NCBI GenBank assembly: GCA_963827855.1
Contig: CAWHBY010000002.1
Coordinates: 2,852,001 to 2,916,000, forward strand
DNA from: DTPU01 sp963827855
Lineage (GTDB): Bacteria > Planctomycetota > Phycisphaerae > Sedimentisphaerales > Anaerobacaceae
Reading direction: 5' to 3'
Length of the DNA: 64,000 bases
A program made the translations under genes and the position numbers. This document shows, one piece after another, positions 44,149 to 53,364 of this stretch. Position 1 is the first letter of the stretch. Every line of letters begins with the position of its first letter. The notes under the pieces were generated by a model that saw nothing but the letters and a program-made list of their open reading frames with translations, ran no database searches and was not told where the DNA came from.

Positions 44149-44901
44149 CTATCGCGGGCCGCTGTAGAGGCTCAAGGCCTCGGGGTCGACCAGCCACAGG
44201 ACACGGTCCAGGGCCGGCCACAGGACGTGGATCGGGTACTGCAGGGGATCGGGTTCGGCTGTGAGGACCTTCTTCAGGGTCTCCCCCTTGTCCGAACCAC
44301 TGATCAGAACCACAGTCCGCCGCGCTGCGCCCAGGACCCGCGGCAGGAGCGTCACCCTGGAAGGTCCCTGGGGCCTGGACACGGTCCCGGCCAGGTGTTC
44401 GGTGTCTGTCACGGCAAAGCAATAGGGAAAGAGCGAGGCGGTGTGTCCATCCGGCCCCATGCCCAGGAAGATCACATCGAACGAGGGGATCTGGCCCTCC
44501 TGGAGGGCGAAGGTCCGGCGAAGGGTCTGCTCATAGTCCCGTGCGGCATCGCAGGGAGTCCCCAGCTCCGTGATCACACGATGGACATTCGCCTCAGGAA
44601 GGGACACGGCCTTGAGGAACGTCCGCGCCGCAAGCCCATAGTTGCTGTCCGGATGGTCGGGCCGGACACACCGCTCATCGGACCAGAAGACGTGGATCTT
44701 GTCCCAGGCCAGGGACCGGCTGGCGCCCGACCGGCCCAAGAGCTCGAAGAACCGCTCGGGCGTGTGTCCACCCGAGATCGCCACGTGGAACTTCCCCCTG
44801 GCGCGGCAGGCTGAGCGGGCCTCGGACACAAAGAGCTCCAGGGCCCTGGCCGCAAGAGCTTCCGCGTTCTCAACGGCCTCGATCCTTGGAGTGCAGTCCA
44901 T
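44149..44901 (-). CDS. pgl: 6-phosphogluconolactonase
   Basis: A 250-aa DevB-type enzyme hydrolysing 6-phosphogluconolactone in the pentose phosphate pathway. Motifs are FHVAISGGHTPERFFELL, VFWSDERCVRPDHPDSNYG and FLGMGPDGHTASLFP, which includes the family His and phosphate-binding residues. It lies 37 bp after the RND transporter gene with no other pentose phosphate gene nearby. It may be read through from the efflux operon. Confidence 0.93.
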   Translation of the reverse strand: MDCTPRIEAVENAEALAARALELFVSEARSACRARGKFHVAISGGHTPERFFELLGRSGASRSLAWDKIHVFWSDERCVRPDHPDSNYGLAARTFLKAVSLPEANVHRVITELGTPCDAARDYEQTLRRTFALQEGQIPSFDVIFLGMGPDGHTASLFPYCFAVTDTEHLAGTVSRPQGPSRVTLLPRVLGAARRTVVLISGSDKGETLKKVLTAEPDPLQYPIHVLWPALDRVLWLVDPEALSLYSGPR

Positions 44902-44938
44902 ACACAGGTCCTCACCCCCAGCGATCTGGCAGGGATCG

Positions 44939-47900
44939 TCAGGAGGTCACCGTGGAGGCCTCGGCCGACTCCACGTCCACGCCCTTGAATCCCAGGCGGG
45001 TGGTGATTCGATACATCATCACGTACAACGAAGGCACGACCACCAGGGTCAGCATCGTGCCGAACGCCAGGCCAAAGATCATGACTATGGCCATGTTGTT
45101 CCACCACTGGCTGGACTCGCTCTTGGTGGCCCAGGTGAACGTATGGAAGTCAAACGACACGCCTATGGCCATGGGGGTCAGGCCGATGAAGTTGGTCACT
45201 GCGCTGAGCAGCACCGGCCGCAGCCGGGTCACGCCCGCCTCAACGCTGGCGCTGACGACATCCATGCCCCGTCTTTGCAGCCGGCGGGTGTAGTCCAGCA
45301 GCACGATTCCGTTGTTGACGACGATGCCCGCCAGGCTGATCACGCCGATGCCACTCATGATGATTCCGAACGGCAGGTCCCAGACCAACAGGCCTACGAG
45401 GGCGCCGATCAGGGAGAGCACGACCGTGGTCATGATGATCGCGGTCACGCCCAGGCTGTTGAACTCAGTCACCAGGACCAGGGTCACCAGGAGCAGGACC
45501 ACGGCAAAGGCCTTGCCCAGGAACTGTTGCGACTCTTCCTGCTCTTCCTGCTCTCCGGCATACTGGATCTCATATCCATCCGGCAGAGCCAGGGCCTGGA
45601 GCTCCTTCTGCACGTCGGCCAGGACCTCGGTGCTCAGGCGGCCCTCGGTGTCGGCCGTGAGGGTGACGACCCGCTTCTGGTTGATCCGGTTGATGGTCCC
45701 GAATCCGCCGCGGTACTCGAACTGGCCCAGGGAGCTGAGGGCCACGGACTGGCCCGCTGCGTTGGGCATCTGCATGCGGAGCAGGTCGTCCGCCTGGGCC
45801 CGGTTCGCCAGGGGCAGACGGACCGTGATGTCATATTCGTCATTGAACTGCCGGTACGTCCCCACCTTCCAGCCCAGCACCGCCATCTTCAGGAAGTTGC
45901 CGACCGTGGCGGTGTTCGCGCCCAGGAGCATGGCATTGCGGCGGTTCACCACAAAGGCCAGCTCGGGCCGCGTGGCCTCCAGGTCCGAGCGGAGGTTCAC
46001 GAGGTTCGGGACCCCGGCGATCATCCGGTGGGCCTCCTCGCTGAGACGTTCTAGCTCCTTGAAGTCCTCGCCGATGACCCGTACGGTGACCGGTGCGCCA
46101 GTGGGCGGGCCGTCCTTCTCCCGCTCGACCTTGATCTCTGCGCCGGGGAGGTCCACGATGGCCTTGCGGACCTCCGCGATGACCTCCATGGAGGGCCGCT
46201 TTCGCACCTCGTAGTCCTCGAAGACCAGGGTGATGTTGGCCAGGTGGGGCCCGCCCGCGCTGCCGCCGATCTCCAGGCCGTTGCCTGCGGAGCCCACGTT
46301 GGTGATGACGTGCTTGATCCAGGGCATGGACGGTTGGATACGCTGCTCGATTTGGCGGCAGATCCGGTCCGTCTCCCGGATGTTGGTGCCCTGGGGACAC
46401 CGGACCCCGATCATGGCCCGCTCAGGGTCGCCTGAGGGGAAGAACTCCGTGCCCTTGCCGATCTTGGTGTACAGGATCGTCAGGCCGATCAGGAGGCAGA
46501 AGGCCAGGAACAGGGTGATGCCCGGGTGGTCCAGGCCGGCCTGTTGGAGGCGGCGGTAGCCCAGGACGAATCCGTGCTCCCGGTCCTTGTGGACCACTGC
46601 GGCGGAGGCGGCAGAGGCGCAGAAGGTGGGGTTGAAGATCAGGGCCACGAAGAGGGAGCTGCCCAGCACGATCGTCACGGTGATGGGCAGATACTTCATG
46701 AAGTCGCCCATGATCCCGGGCCAGAACATCAGGGGGATGAAGGAGGCGATGTTCGTGGCCGTGGAGGCCGTGACCGGCCAGGCCACCTCGCGGGTTCCGA
46801 CGATGGCGGCTTCGAGTCTGGACTTGCCCAACTCCATGTGGCGGTAGATGTTCTCCACGATCACGATCGCGCTATCCACGATCATGCCCACGCCCAGGAT
46901 CAGGCTGAACAGGACGATCATGTTCAGGGTGTAGCCCAGCATGGTCAGGACAAAGAAGCTGGCCAACATGCTCAAAGGGATGATCAGGGACACGATCATG
47001 CTGGCCCGCCAGCCCAGGAACAGGACCAGGACCCCCACGACCAGGACCAGGCCCGAGGCCATGTTGTTCTCCAGGTCCACCACCATGGACCGGGTGTACT
47101 TGGACATGTCGAAGGTGATATCGAGTTTGACGGCCCCGGGGAGCTGCTCTCGGGCCTTGTCCAGGATGACCTTGATGGTGTCCGCCACCTGAACGACATT
47201 GGCCCCGGCCCGCTTGGTGATGCTCAGGGTGACATTCTGCTCGCCGTTGAGGCGGGACAGGGTGGTTCGGTCCTTGAAGGAGTCGCTGACTCGGGCCACG
47301 TCCGCCAGGTAGATGGGGCGCCGTCTCGCACGGTCAGCAGGAGGTGGTCCACCTCGTCGGGGGACACGAACTCGGCGGGTACCCGGACGTTGAACTTGGT
47401 GCCCTCGGTCTCCAGGCCGCCCGCGGAGATGTTGACGTTCTCGGAGGGGATCAGGGCCAGGATCTCCGGGATCATGAGGTTGTACGCGGCGACCCGGTCC
47501 GGGTCGAACTCCAGGCGGATCTCCCGCTCCAGGACGCCCAGGACGTCGACCCTGAGGATGCCTGGGACGGCCTCGATGGCGTCCTCCAGGCGGTCGGCGA
47601 TCACCTTGAGCTGGACCGGCGAGATGTCTCCGGAGATGCTCACGTACAGGATGGGGAACTCGGCGAAGCTGACCTCCGAGATCACCGGCTCGTCCGCGGC
47701 CTCGGGCATTTCGCCCTTGGCCTTGTCCACCTTGTCCCGGACCCGCTGCAGGGCCACCTCCGTGGGGACGTCCGGGGTGAACTCCACGTCGATCATGGAC
47801 TCGCCCTCGGAGCTGCTGGAGCGGATGGTCTTGACCCCCCGTATGCCGTTGAGCTCCTTCTCGATTTTCAGGGTGACCGAGGTCTCCATGTCCTGGGGCG

Positions 47901-48063
47901 AGACCCCCTCGTAGTGCGTGGAGACCAGGACGTGCGGGATGGGGATGTCCGGGAAGGACTCCCTGGGCAGGGTCCTATAACAGTACACGCCCAGGATCAC
48001 CACCAGCAGGCCTGCCACGGCCACGGTGGTCCGGTTGCGTATGGCGTAATCGGTGATCAGCAT
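44939..48063 (-). CDS. RND-family efflux transporter, frameshifted
   Basis: An AcrB-like inner-membrane proton-driven pump of about 1040 aa once joined. The first part (MLITDYAIRNRTTVAVAGLL, PRESFPDIPIPHVLVST, VPTEVALQRVRDKVDKAKGE) ends at ...LLLTVRDGAP. The second part resumes at ARVSDSFKDRTTLSRLNGEQ and holds membrane segments 2-12, with GVGMIVDSAIVIVENIYRH including the proton-relay Asp. The break is at GGGG, 47314-47317, where one added base restores the chain. It is the third gene of the tetR-OMF-MFP-RND operon. Substrates cannot be inferred. Confidence 0.9.
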
Positions 48064-48067
48064 GGCC

Positions 48068-49177
48068 TTACTTCGTCTCCTCTGTCACGACGTTGACCTT
48101 CTGTCCCGGGGCCACGAAGCGGTGGCCCGCCACGATCAACCGGTCGCCGGCCTTAAGACCATTGGTCACCCGGATGCGGTCGCCCTTGAGCAGGCCCAGG
48201 CCGACCTTCACCCTTCGGGCCGCTTCGTTGGGGTCCACCACGTATACGGCCTTGTGGTCCTCCATGGGGATCACGGCCAGGAGCGGGATCAGGATCGCGT
48301 CCTTGAGGACCTGGCGGGTCAGGTGGGCCTTCACGATCTGGCCGCTCCGCAGGAGTCCCTCGGTATTGGCCAGCCGGATCTCCACGCGGGTCCCCCGGGT
48401 TCGGCTGTCTGCCAGCTCGCTGATGAACGAGATCCGGCCCTCCAGGGACTGCTCCCGACCCTTGACGTCCACCAGGACCTGGACCGTGTGGCCCTTGGCA
48501 AAGAAGGCGATGTCCCGCTCAGGGACATCCACGACCACCTTGACGGTCTCCGTGTCTACGATCTCCGCCACGGCCGTACCGGGCTGCACGTATTCCCCTT
48601 CCTCCACGAGCAGATCGTTCAAGACGCCCGAGGTGGGGGCCACGATCCTCGCGCGATCCAGCCTGGCCCGGATCTCATCGAGGCTGGCCTTGCTGACGGC
48701 CAGACGGGTCGTGGCGTCATCCAGGTCCTTCTTGGAGGTGGCGTCCTTGCTGACCAGATCGGCCATCCGCTCATACTCGATCTGGTCCCGCTTGGCCTGA
48801 GCCTGGGCGGTCACGTACTGAGGCTTGACCAGGTCGTCATCCAGCCGGATCAGGAGTCCGCCGGCCTTGACGCTGCTGCCTTCGCCTGGCCCGATCTGTA
48901 CGATCCGGCCGGCGACCTCCGCGGAGACCCTCACAACGCGGTTGGGCTCCACCACGGCAGGCAGGTCGAACGCGTCCGCCAGGTTCGGTTCTGCGGTCAC
49001 CACCTGCACCACTACGTTCACGGGCGGGGCCTCTTGAGGCTGGGCGTCCCGCTTCTTGGCTGGCATGGCGCCGACCGCGGCGATCCCGGCAACGGCCGCC
49101 AGGCCAATCGCGATCTTGATCGCGTAACGCCCGATCCATCCCTTGCGCTGCTTGTTCTGAGTTCTTGGCTCACCCAT
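48068..49177 (-). CDS. RND periplasmic adaptor (membrane fusion) protein
   Basis: A 369-aa HlyD/AcrA-type adaptor. An N-terminal membrane anchor (YAIKIAIGLAAVAGIAAVGA) is followed by a lipoyl half-motif (VSAEVAGRIVQIGPGEGSSV), a coiled-coil hairpin (about 115-170, ATSKKDLDDATTRLAVSKAS), the second lipoyl half (IVAPTSGVLNDLLVEEGEYV) and beta-barrel/membrane-proximal domains. It bridges the RND pump and the outer-membrane factor. The RND start is 4 bp away. Its first residues (EPRTQNKQ) fall in the edge of heptad array D. Confidence 0.93.
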   Translation of the reverse strand: MGEPRTQNKQRKGWIGRYAIKIAIGLAAVAGIAAVGAMPAKKRDAQPQEAPPVNVVVQVVTAEPNLADAFDLPAVVEPNRVVRVSAEVAGRIVQIGPGEGSSVKAGGLLIRLDDDLVKPQYVTAQAQAKRDQIEYERMADLVSKDATSKKDLDDATTRLAVSKASLDEIRARLDRARIVAPTSGVLNDLLVEEGEYVQPGTAVAEIVDTETVKVVVDVPERDIAFFAKGHTVQVLVDVKGREQSLEGRISFISELADSRTRGTRVEIRLANTEGLLRSGQIVKAHLTRQVLKDAILIPLLAVIPMEDHKAVYVVDPNEAARRVKVGLGLLKGDRIRVTNGLKAGDRLIVAGHRFVAPGQKVNVVTEETK

Positions 49178-49254
49178 TGGATTGGCTACCCTTCTTATTC
49201 TTGTCCTCTGAAGTCCTAATTTTGGCTTCTGGCTTCTCTTCCTCTGATTCCCCA
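49155..49254. repeat. Heptanucleotide array D between efflux genes
   Basis: Degenerate 7-mers such as TTCTGAG, TTCTTGG (49155-49168) and TTCTTAT, TTTTGGC, TTCTGGC, TTCTCTT (49192-49254). They fill the 38-bp gap and spill into both genes, encoding EARSQN at the end of the outer-membrane factor and PRTQN at the start of the adaptor. Confidence 0.65.
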
Positions 49255-50697
49255 GTCCCCTCCTAGCGCCAGGTGCAGCTCAATCCGTGCCTGCCACAAT
49301 TGCCCCTGGGCCACGGCCAGGTCGTTCTCCGTCATGCGAAGGACACGCTGGGTCTCCAGCACCACGAGGATGGGCTCTGCCCCGCGCTTGTACCGTTCCT
49401 GGGCCATTCGCTCCGACTCCTGCGCCAATTGGAGGCGGCGCTCAATCTGCTCGATCTCGGCGGTCAGCATCTGGTGCTTCACCAGCGCGTCTTCGACCTC
49501 GCGAAAGGCCTTCAGGACCACCCCTGCATAGACCTGGGCCGCCTCTTCTGCAGTCGCCTTGGCCGCCCTCACGCCTGCCCTGAGCTGGCCGCCCTTGAAG
49601 ATCGGGGCAGCCAGGCCCATGGCCAGCGAGTAGGTACCGAAGTCGCTGTTGGTCATGTCCTTGAACTTGTCAGACATGATACCGGCCGATCCGGTCAGGG
49701 TCAGATCCGGGTACATCTGGGCGATACTGACCCCTACGCGCTCGGTCGCGGCAGCCAGGCGAAGCTCCGCAGCCTGCACGTCCGGCCTGCGATCCAGGAG
49801 CGTCGCGGGCAGGGCGGTGGGAATCGGGGCCAGGGCCGGGGTGGCAGGCAGGTTCTCGGCAAGGGCCTGGGAGCGTCCGGGCCTGCGGCCGCACAAGACG
49901 GACAGGGCATTGTTCGTAAGGGCCAGGGTCTGCTCTATCGCGATCCTCTGGGCCTTGGCTCCCTCGAGATTCTGCCTGATCAGCTTCACGTCCAACGGAC
50001 TGACCAGACCTCCCTGGTATCGTTGCTCGGTGACCTCCAGAGATCGCTGCCAACTGGCGATGGTGGCGTCCGCAATGTGCAGCAACTGTTGCTGCGTCGC
50101 GATCTGCACGCGGGTCTGCACGACCTGGGCGACAATCGCGTGGACCAGGGCCTCGGCGTCTGCCTGCGTGGCCAGCAGATCCCTCGCCGCCGCCCGTTCG
50201 GCACGTCTGAAGCGCCCGAACAGGTCCACAATGTAGCTGATCGAGAGCTGCTGGGAGTAGGTGGTCGAGCGCGACGTGAGCCTGCCCCCAAAGCTGCCCA
50301 TGGGCGTCGAGATGTTGGGCAGCACAAAGGACATCTGGCTCTGTTCACGGCCGGCAGCGTAGCCTACGTCCGGCAGCCGTATGCCATGGGCCTGCTCGAG
50401 CAGGGCCTGAGACCGTTGGACCCCGGCTGCTGCGGCCTTGAGGTCCGTGTTGTGGGTCAAGGCCCGGGACACCAGGTCATTGGTGACAGGATCATTGAAC
50501 AGCTCCCACCATCGGCAGGGGCCGTTGGGCTCACTGGCCTCATTGGCCTCGGACCAGCCTGACGGCAGCCATTGATAGTGCTCATTCGGATCAGCCGCGG
50601 TTTTGGGGCGCTTGTACTTGGGACCTACCATGCAGCCGGTACAGACCAAGATACAGGAGGCCAGGACTGCCAGCCCGGCACGTCGCTTGTCACTCAT
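49216..50697 (-). CDS. Outer-membrane efflux lipoprotein (TolC/NodT family)
   Basis: A 493-aa outer-membrane factor. A lipoprotein signal (MSDKRRAGLAVLASCILVCTG then Cys) ends in a lipobox near LVCTGC, followed by MVGPKYKRP, the usual NodT-family start. Two OEP repeats with long helices follow (NTDLKAAAAGVQRSQALLEQ, LQLAQESERMAQERYKRGAE). It makes the channel across the outer membrane for the RND pump. I prefer ATG 50697 for its signal peptide; the frame runs to 50727, where it would overlap the TetR stop. The C-terminus (GREARSQN) derives from repeat array D. Confidence 0.92.
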   Translation of the reverse strand: MSDKRRAGLAVLASCILVCTGCMVGPKYKRPKTAADPNEHYQWLPSGWSEANEASEPNGPCRWWELFNDPVTNDLVSRALTHNTDLKAAAAGVQRSQALLEQAHGIRLPDVGYAAGREQSQMSFVLPNISTPMGSFGGRLTSRSTTYSQQLSISYIVDLFGRFRRAERAAARDLLATQADAEALVHAIVAQVVQTRVQIATQQQLLHIADATIASWQRSLEVTEQRYQGGLVSPLDVKLIRQNLEGAKAQRIAIEQTLALTNNALSVLCGRRPGRSQALAENLPATPALAPIPTALPATLLDRRPDVQAAELRLAAATERVGVSIAQMYPDLTLTGSAGIMSDKFKDMTNSDFGTYSLAMGLAAPIFKGGQLRAGVRAAKATAEEAAQVYAGVVLKAFREVEDALVKHQMLTAEIEQIERRLQLAQESERMAQERYKRGAEPILVVLETQRVLRMTENDLAVAQGQLWQARIELHLALGGDWGIRGREARSQN

Positions 50698-50720
50698 GTT
50701 GCCAACTCGGCGTCCATCAT

Positions 50721-51362
50721 TCAGCATTCAGGGTTTCCTTTGGCCATCGCACGGATGGCCGAGGCCGTGAACCGGACAGTATGGTCGATCAGTGCATCCA
50801 GGTCGAGGCCCTCGACCCAGGCCACATAGTAGGGCATGAACAGCAGGGGGTGCATGGTCATTGCGTCCAGAGAGAACACCGCCAGTTCGGAATGAGCTTG
50901 GCCCAGACCGGGCACCAGGCGACGCAGGGCCTCTGACATACGAGGCAGATAGAGCTCGCGGAGGTCCTTGGTCATGGCCTCTGCGTCCACATGCCGGTTC
51001 AGGACCTCCCGAACCATCAGTTGGATCGTGGCGGCCGGGGCCTCGCCCCTGAATGCCGCCTCCAGAGGGGGCGAGATGACCCTCCGCAGCAGGTCCTCCA
51101 GGCAGGGTGACGGCCGTGCCATGACCTCTTCAAGGGCCTGGAAGTCCTTGGCAACCAGGCTCTGCACCTGCCTGCGGAACATCTCGGCATAGAGCCGCTT
51201 CTTGTCGCCGAAGTAGTAGTTGACGGCAGCGACGTTGCATCCAGCCAGGGTCGTCAAGTCTCGTACGTTGGTTGCCTCAAAGCCCTTCTGGCAGAACAGC
51301 TTCTCCGCAGCGTCCAGCAGCCGCTCTCGCGTATCGTCCCTTGGCCCATGACCTGCAGTCAT
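50721..51362 (-). CDS. TetR/AcrR-family repressor of the efflux operon
   Basis: A 213-aa regulator. The N-terminal HTH (about 12-55: TRERLLDAAEKLFCQKGFEA, TNVRDLTTLAGCNVAAVNYY, FGDKKRLY) is followed by an all-helical ligand domain with a CecR/YbiH-like C-terminal part (MVREVLNRHVDAEAMTKDL). The ATG at 51362 is set by AAGGA six bases upstream; the frame continues to 51554 but would cross the operator and promoter. It is the first gene of the operon and probably represses itself and the pump, with release by a pumped compound. Confidence 0.92.
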   Translation of the reverse strand: MTAGHGPRDDTRERLLDAAEKLFCQKGFEATNVRDLTTLAGCNVAAVNYYFGDKKRLYAEMFRRQVQSLVAKDFQALEEVMARPSPCLEDLLRRVISPPLEAAFRGEAPAATIQLMVREVLNRHVDAEAMTKDLRELYLPRMSEALRRLVPGLGQAHSELAVFSLDAMTMHPLLFMPYYVAWVEGLDLDALIDHTVRFTASAIRAMAKGNPEC

Positions 51363-51403
51363 CGATCGTCCTTCAGACAGATCCATTGCGAGATGAAACA
51401 ACA

Positions 51404-51425
51404 GTTTCAAACTATCGTTTGGAAC
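51404..51425. promoter_or_regulatory. TetR-type operator
   Basis: GTTTCAAAC, TATC, GTTTGGAAC: nine-base arms with one G-T mismatch, perfect CAAAC/GTTTG core. It overlaps the predicted start point of the operon promoter, 42 bp before the tetR ATG, as expected for an autorepressor. Confidence 0.75.
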
Positions 51426-51428
51426 GTA

Positions 51429-51457
51429 AGTATAGAGCAGAGACCTCGGGGGTTCAA
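51429..51457 (-). promoter_or_regulatory. Promoter of the tetR-efflux operon
   Basis: Minus strand TTGAAC (51452-51457), 17-bp spacer, TATACT (51429-51434). The start point near 51422 falls inside the operator. Confidence 0.75.
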
Positions 51458-51532
51458 CCGAATTGTCGTGACAGGGTGGCCCTATTGGAGACGGGTTGAC
51501 AGCCTGTCGAATGTCGCGTACCCTGCGGAGCG

Positions 51533-52426
51533 ATGCATCGTTCTGCACTGACACGATTTGCGTACCTCTCCATGGGAGCGGCGGTCGCCACCATAGGCCT
51601 CAAGGCCCTGGCCTACTGGCTGACCGGCTCTGTAGGCCTTCTGTCCGATGCGGTGGAATCGCTGGTCAACCTGGCGGGCGCAGCCATCGCGCTGGCCATG
51701 CTGACCGTGGCGGCCCGGCCTGCGGATCAGGAACACAGGTACGGACACAGCAAGGCCGAGTACTTTGCCAGCGGCGCAGAGGCGATCCTGATCATCCTGG
51801 CGGCTGTGGCGATCTCTGCCACTGCGGTCGGCCGCCTGGTCAGCCCCAAGCCCCTTGAACAGACGGGCTCGGGCCTGGTCGTCACGGTGGTGGCCTCGGT
51901 GATCAACTTCGTGGTCGCCCGGGTCCTCTTGTCTGCAGGCCGGAGATACAACTCCATCACCCTGGAGGCGGACGGCCGGCACCTGATGACCGACGTATGG
52001 ACCTCTGTCGCCGTCATCGTAGGCGTGGCCGGCGTGGCTGTCACTGGCTGGCTTCGCCTCGATCCACTCATCGCCATCGCGGTCTCGATCAATATCCTCT
52101 GGACTGCCTTCCGGTTGATCCAGAGGTCCGTCTCCGGCCTGATGGACGCGGCCTTGCCCGCCAACGAGCAGCAGGCCCTGGAGCGGATACTGGACACCTA
52201 TCGCAAGCAGGGGGTGCAGTTCCACGAGGTCCGGACCCGCACCGCTGCAGCCCTTCGCTTCGTGGAGCTGCACGTCCTGGTACCCGGCGCGTGGACTGTA
52301 CACGACAGTCATCACCTGGTCGAGCAGATCGAGGCCGATATCCGCCAGGCGATCTCAGAGGTCACAGTCTCCACGCACCTGGAGCCTATCGAGGACCCGA
52401 TCTCGTTCCACGATCACCCCGCGTGA
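51533..52426 (+). CDS. Cation diffusion facilitator (CDF) metal transporter
   Basis: A 297-aa protein with six membrane segments and a C-terminal cytoplasmic ferredoxin-like domain (about 205-290). Metal-site elements are LLSDAVESLVNLAG in segment 2 and the H-x3-D motif in ADGRHLMTDVWTS in segment 5. HRYGHSKAEYFASG is the usual loop motif. It exports a divalent metal (Zn, Mn, Fe or Co) against protons. The ATG at 51533 has GGAG just upstream. Its last 41 bp overlap the end of the opposing GDT1-family gene. Confidence 0.92.
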   Translation: MHRSALTRFAYLSMGAAVATIGLKALAYWLTGSVGLLSDAVESLVNLAGAAIALAMLTVAARPADQEHRYGHSKAEYFASGAEAILIILAAVAISATAVGRLVSPKPLEQTGSGLVVTVVASVINFVVARVLLSAGRRYNSITLEADGRHLMTDVWTSVAVIVGVAGVAVTGWLRLDPLIAIAVSINILWTAFRLIQRSVSGLMDAALPANEQQALERILDTYRKQGVQFHEVRTRTAAALRFVELHVLVPGAWTVHDSHHLVEQIEADIRQAISEVTVSTHLEPIEDPISFHDHPA

Positions 52427-53114
52427 GCCGGACCACCAGCCACATGGCTGCGATCGTCAGGGGCACAGCCGCGATCAGTATGAGATGATGGGTGGTGCAG
52501 CCCTGAGGCACCAGCTCATCACATGCATCGTGCAGCCCGAGCAGTCCGAAGCCCGCAAAGCAGCAGGCGGCGACCCACTTGACCAGCCTCTCAGGGATGT
52601 GCTTGTGGAGGACGATGCCCACGACGATGCCGATCGAGTCGGCGATGAGCATGCCGCAGGTTGTCCCCATCCAGACCGGAATAGTCTCCTGGCACCAGGC
52701 GATCCAGCCTGTGCCGCCCACCTTGACCGCCTGTTCTGCTGCAAGGGCGATCGTCATCAACTGGGTCTTGTCGCCCATCTCAGCCAGGAAGAACGCCACG
52801 GCCACGGTCCAGAAGGGGCTTCGCCCCTGTCTGCGTTCCTCGCCCTCAAGGTGATCGCCCCGGATGGTCCAGAGCGCGAAGGCCACAAAGGACGCGCCCG
52901 CAGCCAGCTTGATCCACGCAATCGGGATGAATTGGGTGACGACATTGCCGACTGCGACCGCCATCAAGTGGTTGGCCAGTGTGGCGACGAGAACCGCCCA
53001 GAGCACGGTCTGCCAACGGAACCGGCTGGCAAAGGCCATGGCCAGCAGTTGGGTCTTATCTCCCATCTCGGCCAGGACCACGGCCAGCACGGCCACCAGG
53101 AATGCCGTCATCAT
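52386..53114 (-). CDS. GDT1/TMEM165 (UPF0016) family cation transporter
   Basis: A 242-aa membrane protein with six or seven segments and the two family signatures E-x-G-D-K-T-Q: AEMGDKTQLLA at about 15-25 and AEMGDKTQLMT at about 111-121. Bacterial members such as MneA and Mnx export Mn2+; others move Ca2+. Its pairing with a CDF exporter in convergent, overlapping orientation suggests a small metal-homeostasis locus, probably manganese (inference). ATG 53114 or 53111 may serve as start. Confidence 0.9.
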   Translation of the reverse strand: MMTAFLVAVLAVVLAEMGDKTQLLAMAFASRFRWQTVLWAVLVATLANHLMAVAVGNVVTQFIPIAWIKLAAGASFVAFALWTIRGDHLEGEERRQGRSPFWTVAVAFFLAEMGDKTQLMTIALAAEQAVKVGGTGWIAWCQETIPVWMGTTCGMLIADSIGIVVGIVLHKHIPERLVKWVAACCFAGFGLLGLHDACDELVPQGCTTHHLILIAAVPLTIAAMWLVVRLTRGDRGTRSGPR

Positions 53115-53302
53115 GGATGGTCAGCCCCAGCCGTGTGATCACTCAACGCGTTGTCCAGACCCATGCCTGCTTCCATCTAACGATACGCCAAGAGCCTGAT
53201 CTGACCTGCATCATCGACCGGTCTGTCTCCAGGACCCCGATATCATAGCGAAGGATGAGGTCCGTCACAAGCCAGGGTCACGGTTGCACGACCCCCAAGA
53301 GA

Positions 53303-53337
53303 CAGGGGGCGTTCGACACCCAGACGAACGCCCCCTG
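53303..53337 (-). terminator. Strong terminator-like hairpin
   Basis: CAGGGGGCGTTCG (53303-53315), a nine-base loop, CGAACGCCCCCTG (53325-53337): perfect 13-bp GC-rich stem 28 bp after the stop of the minus-strand gene at 53365. No T-run follows. Confidence 0.65.
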
Positions 53338-53364
53338 GACTGCTCCCATTTGTGCCGCGATGCC

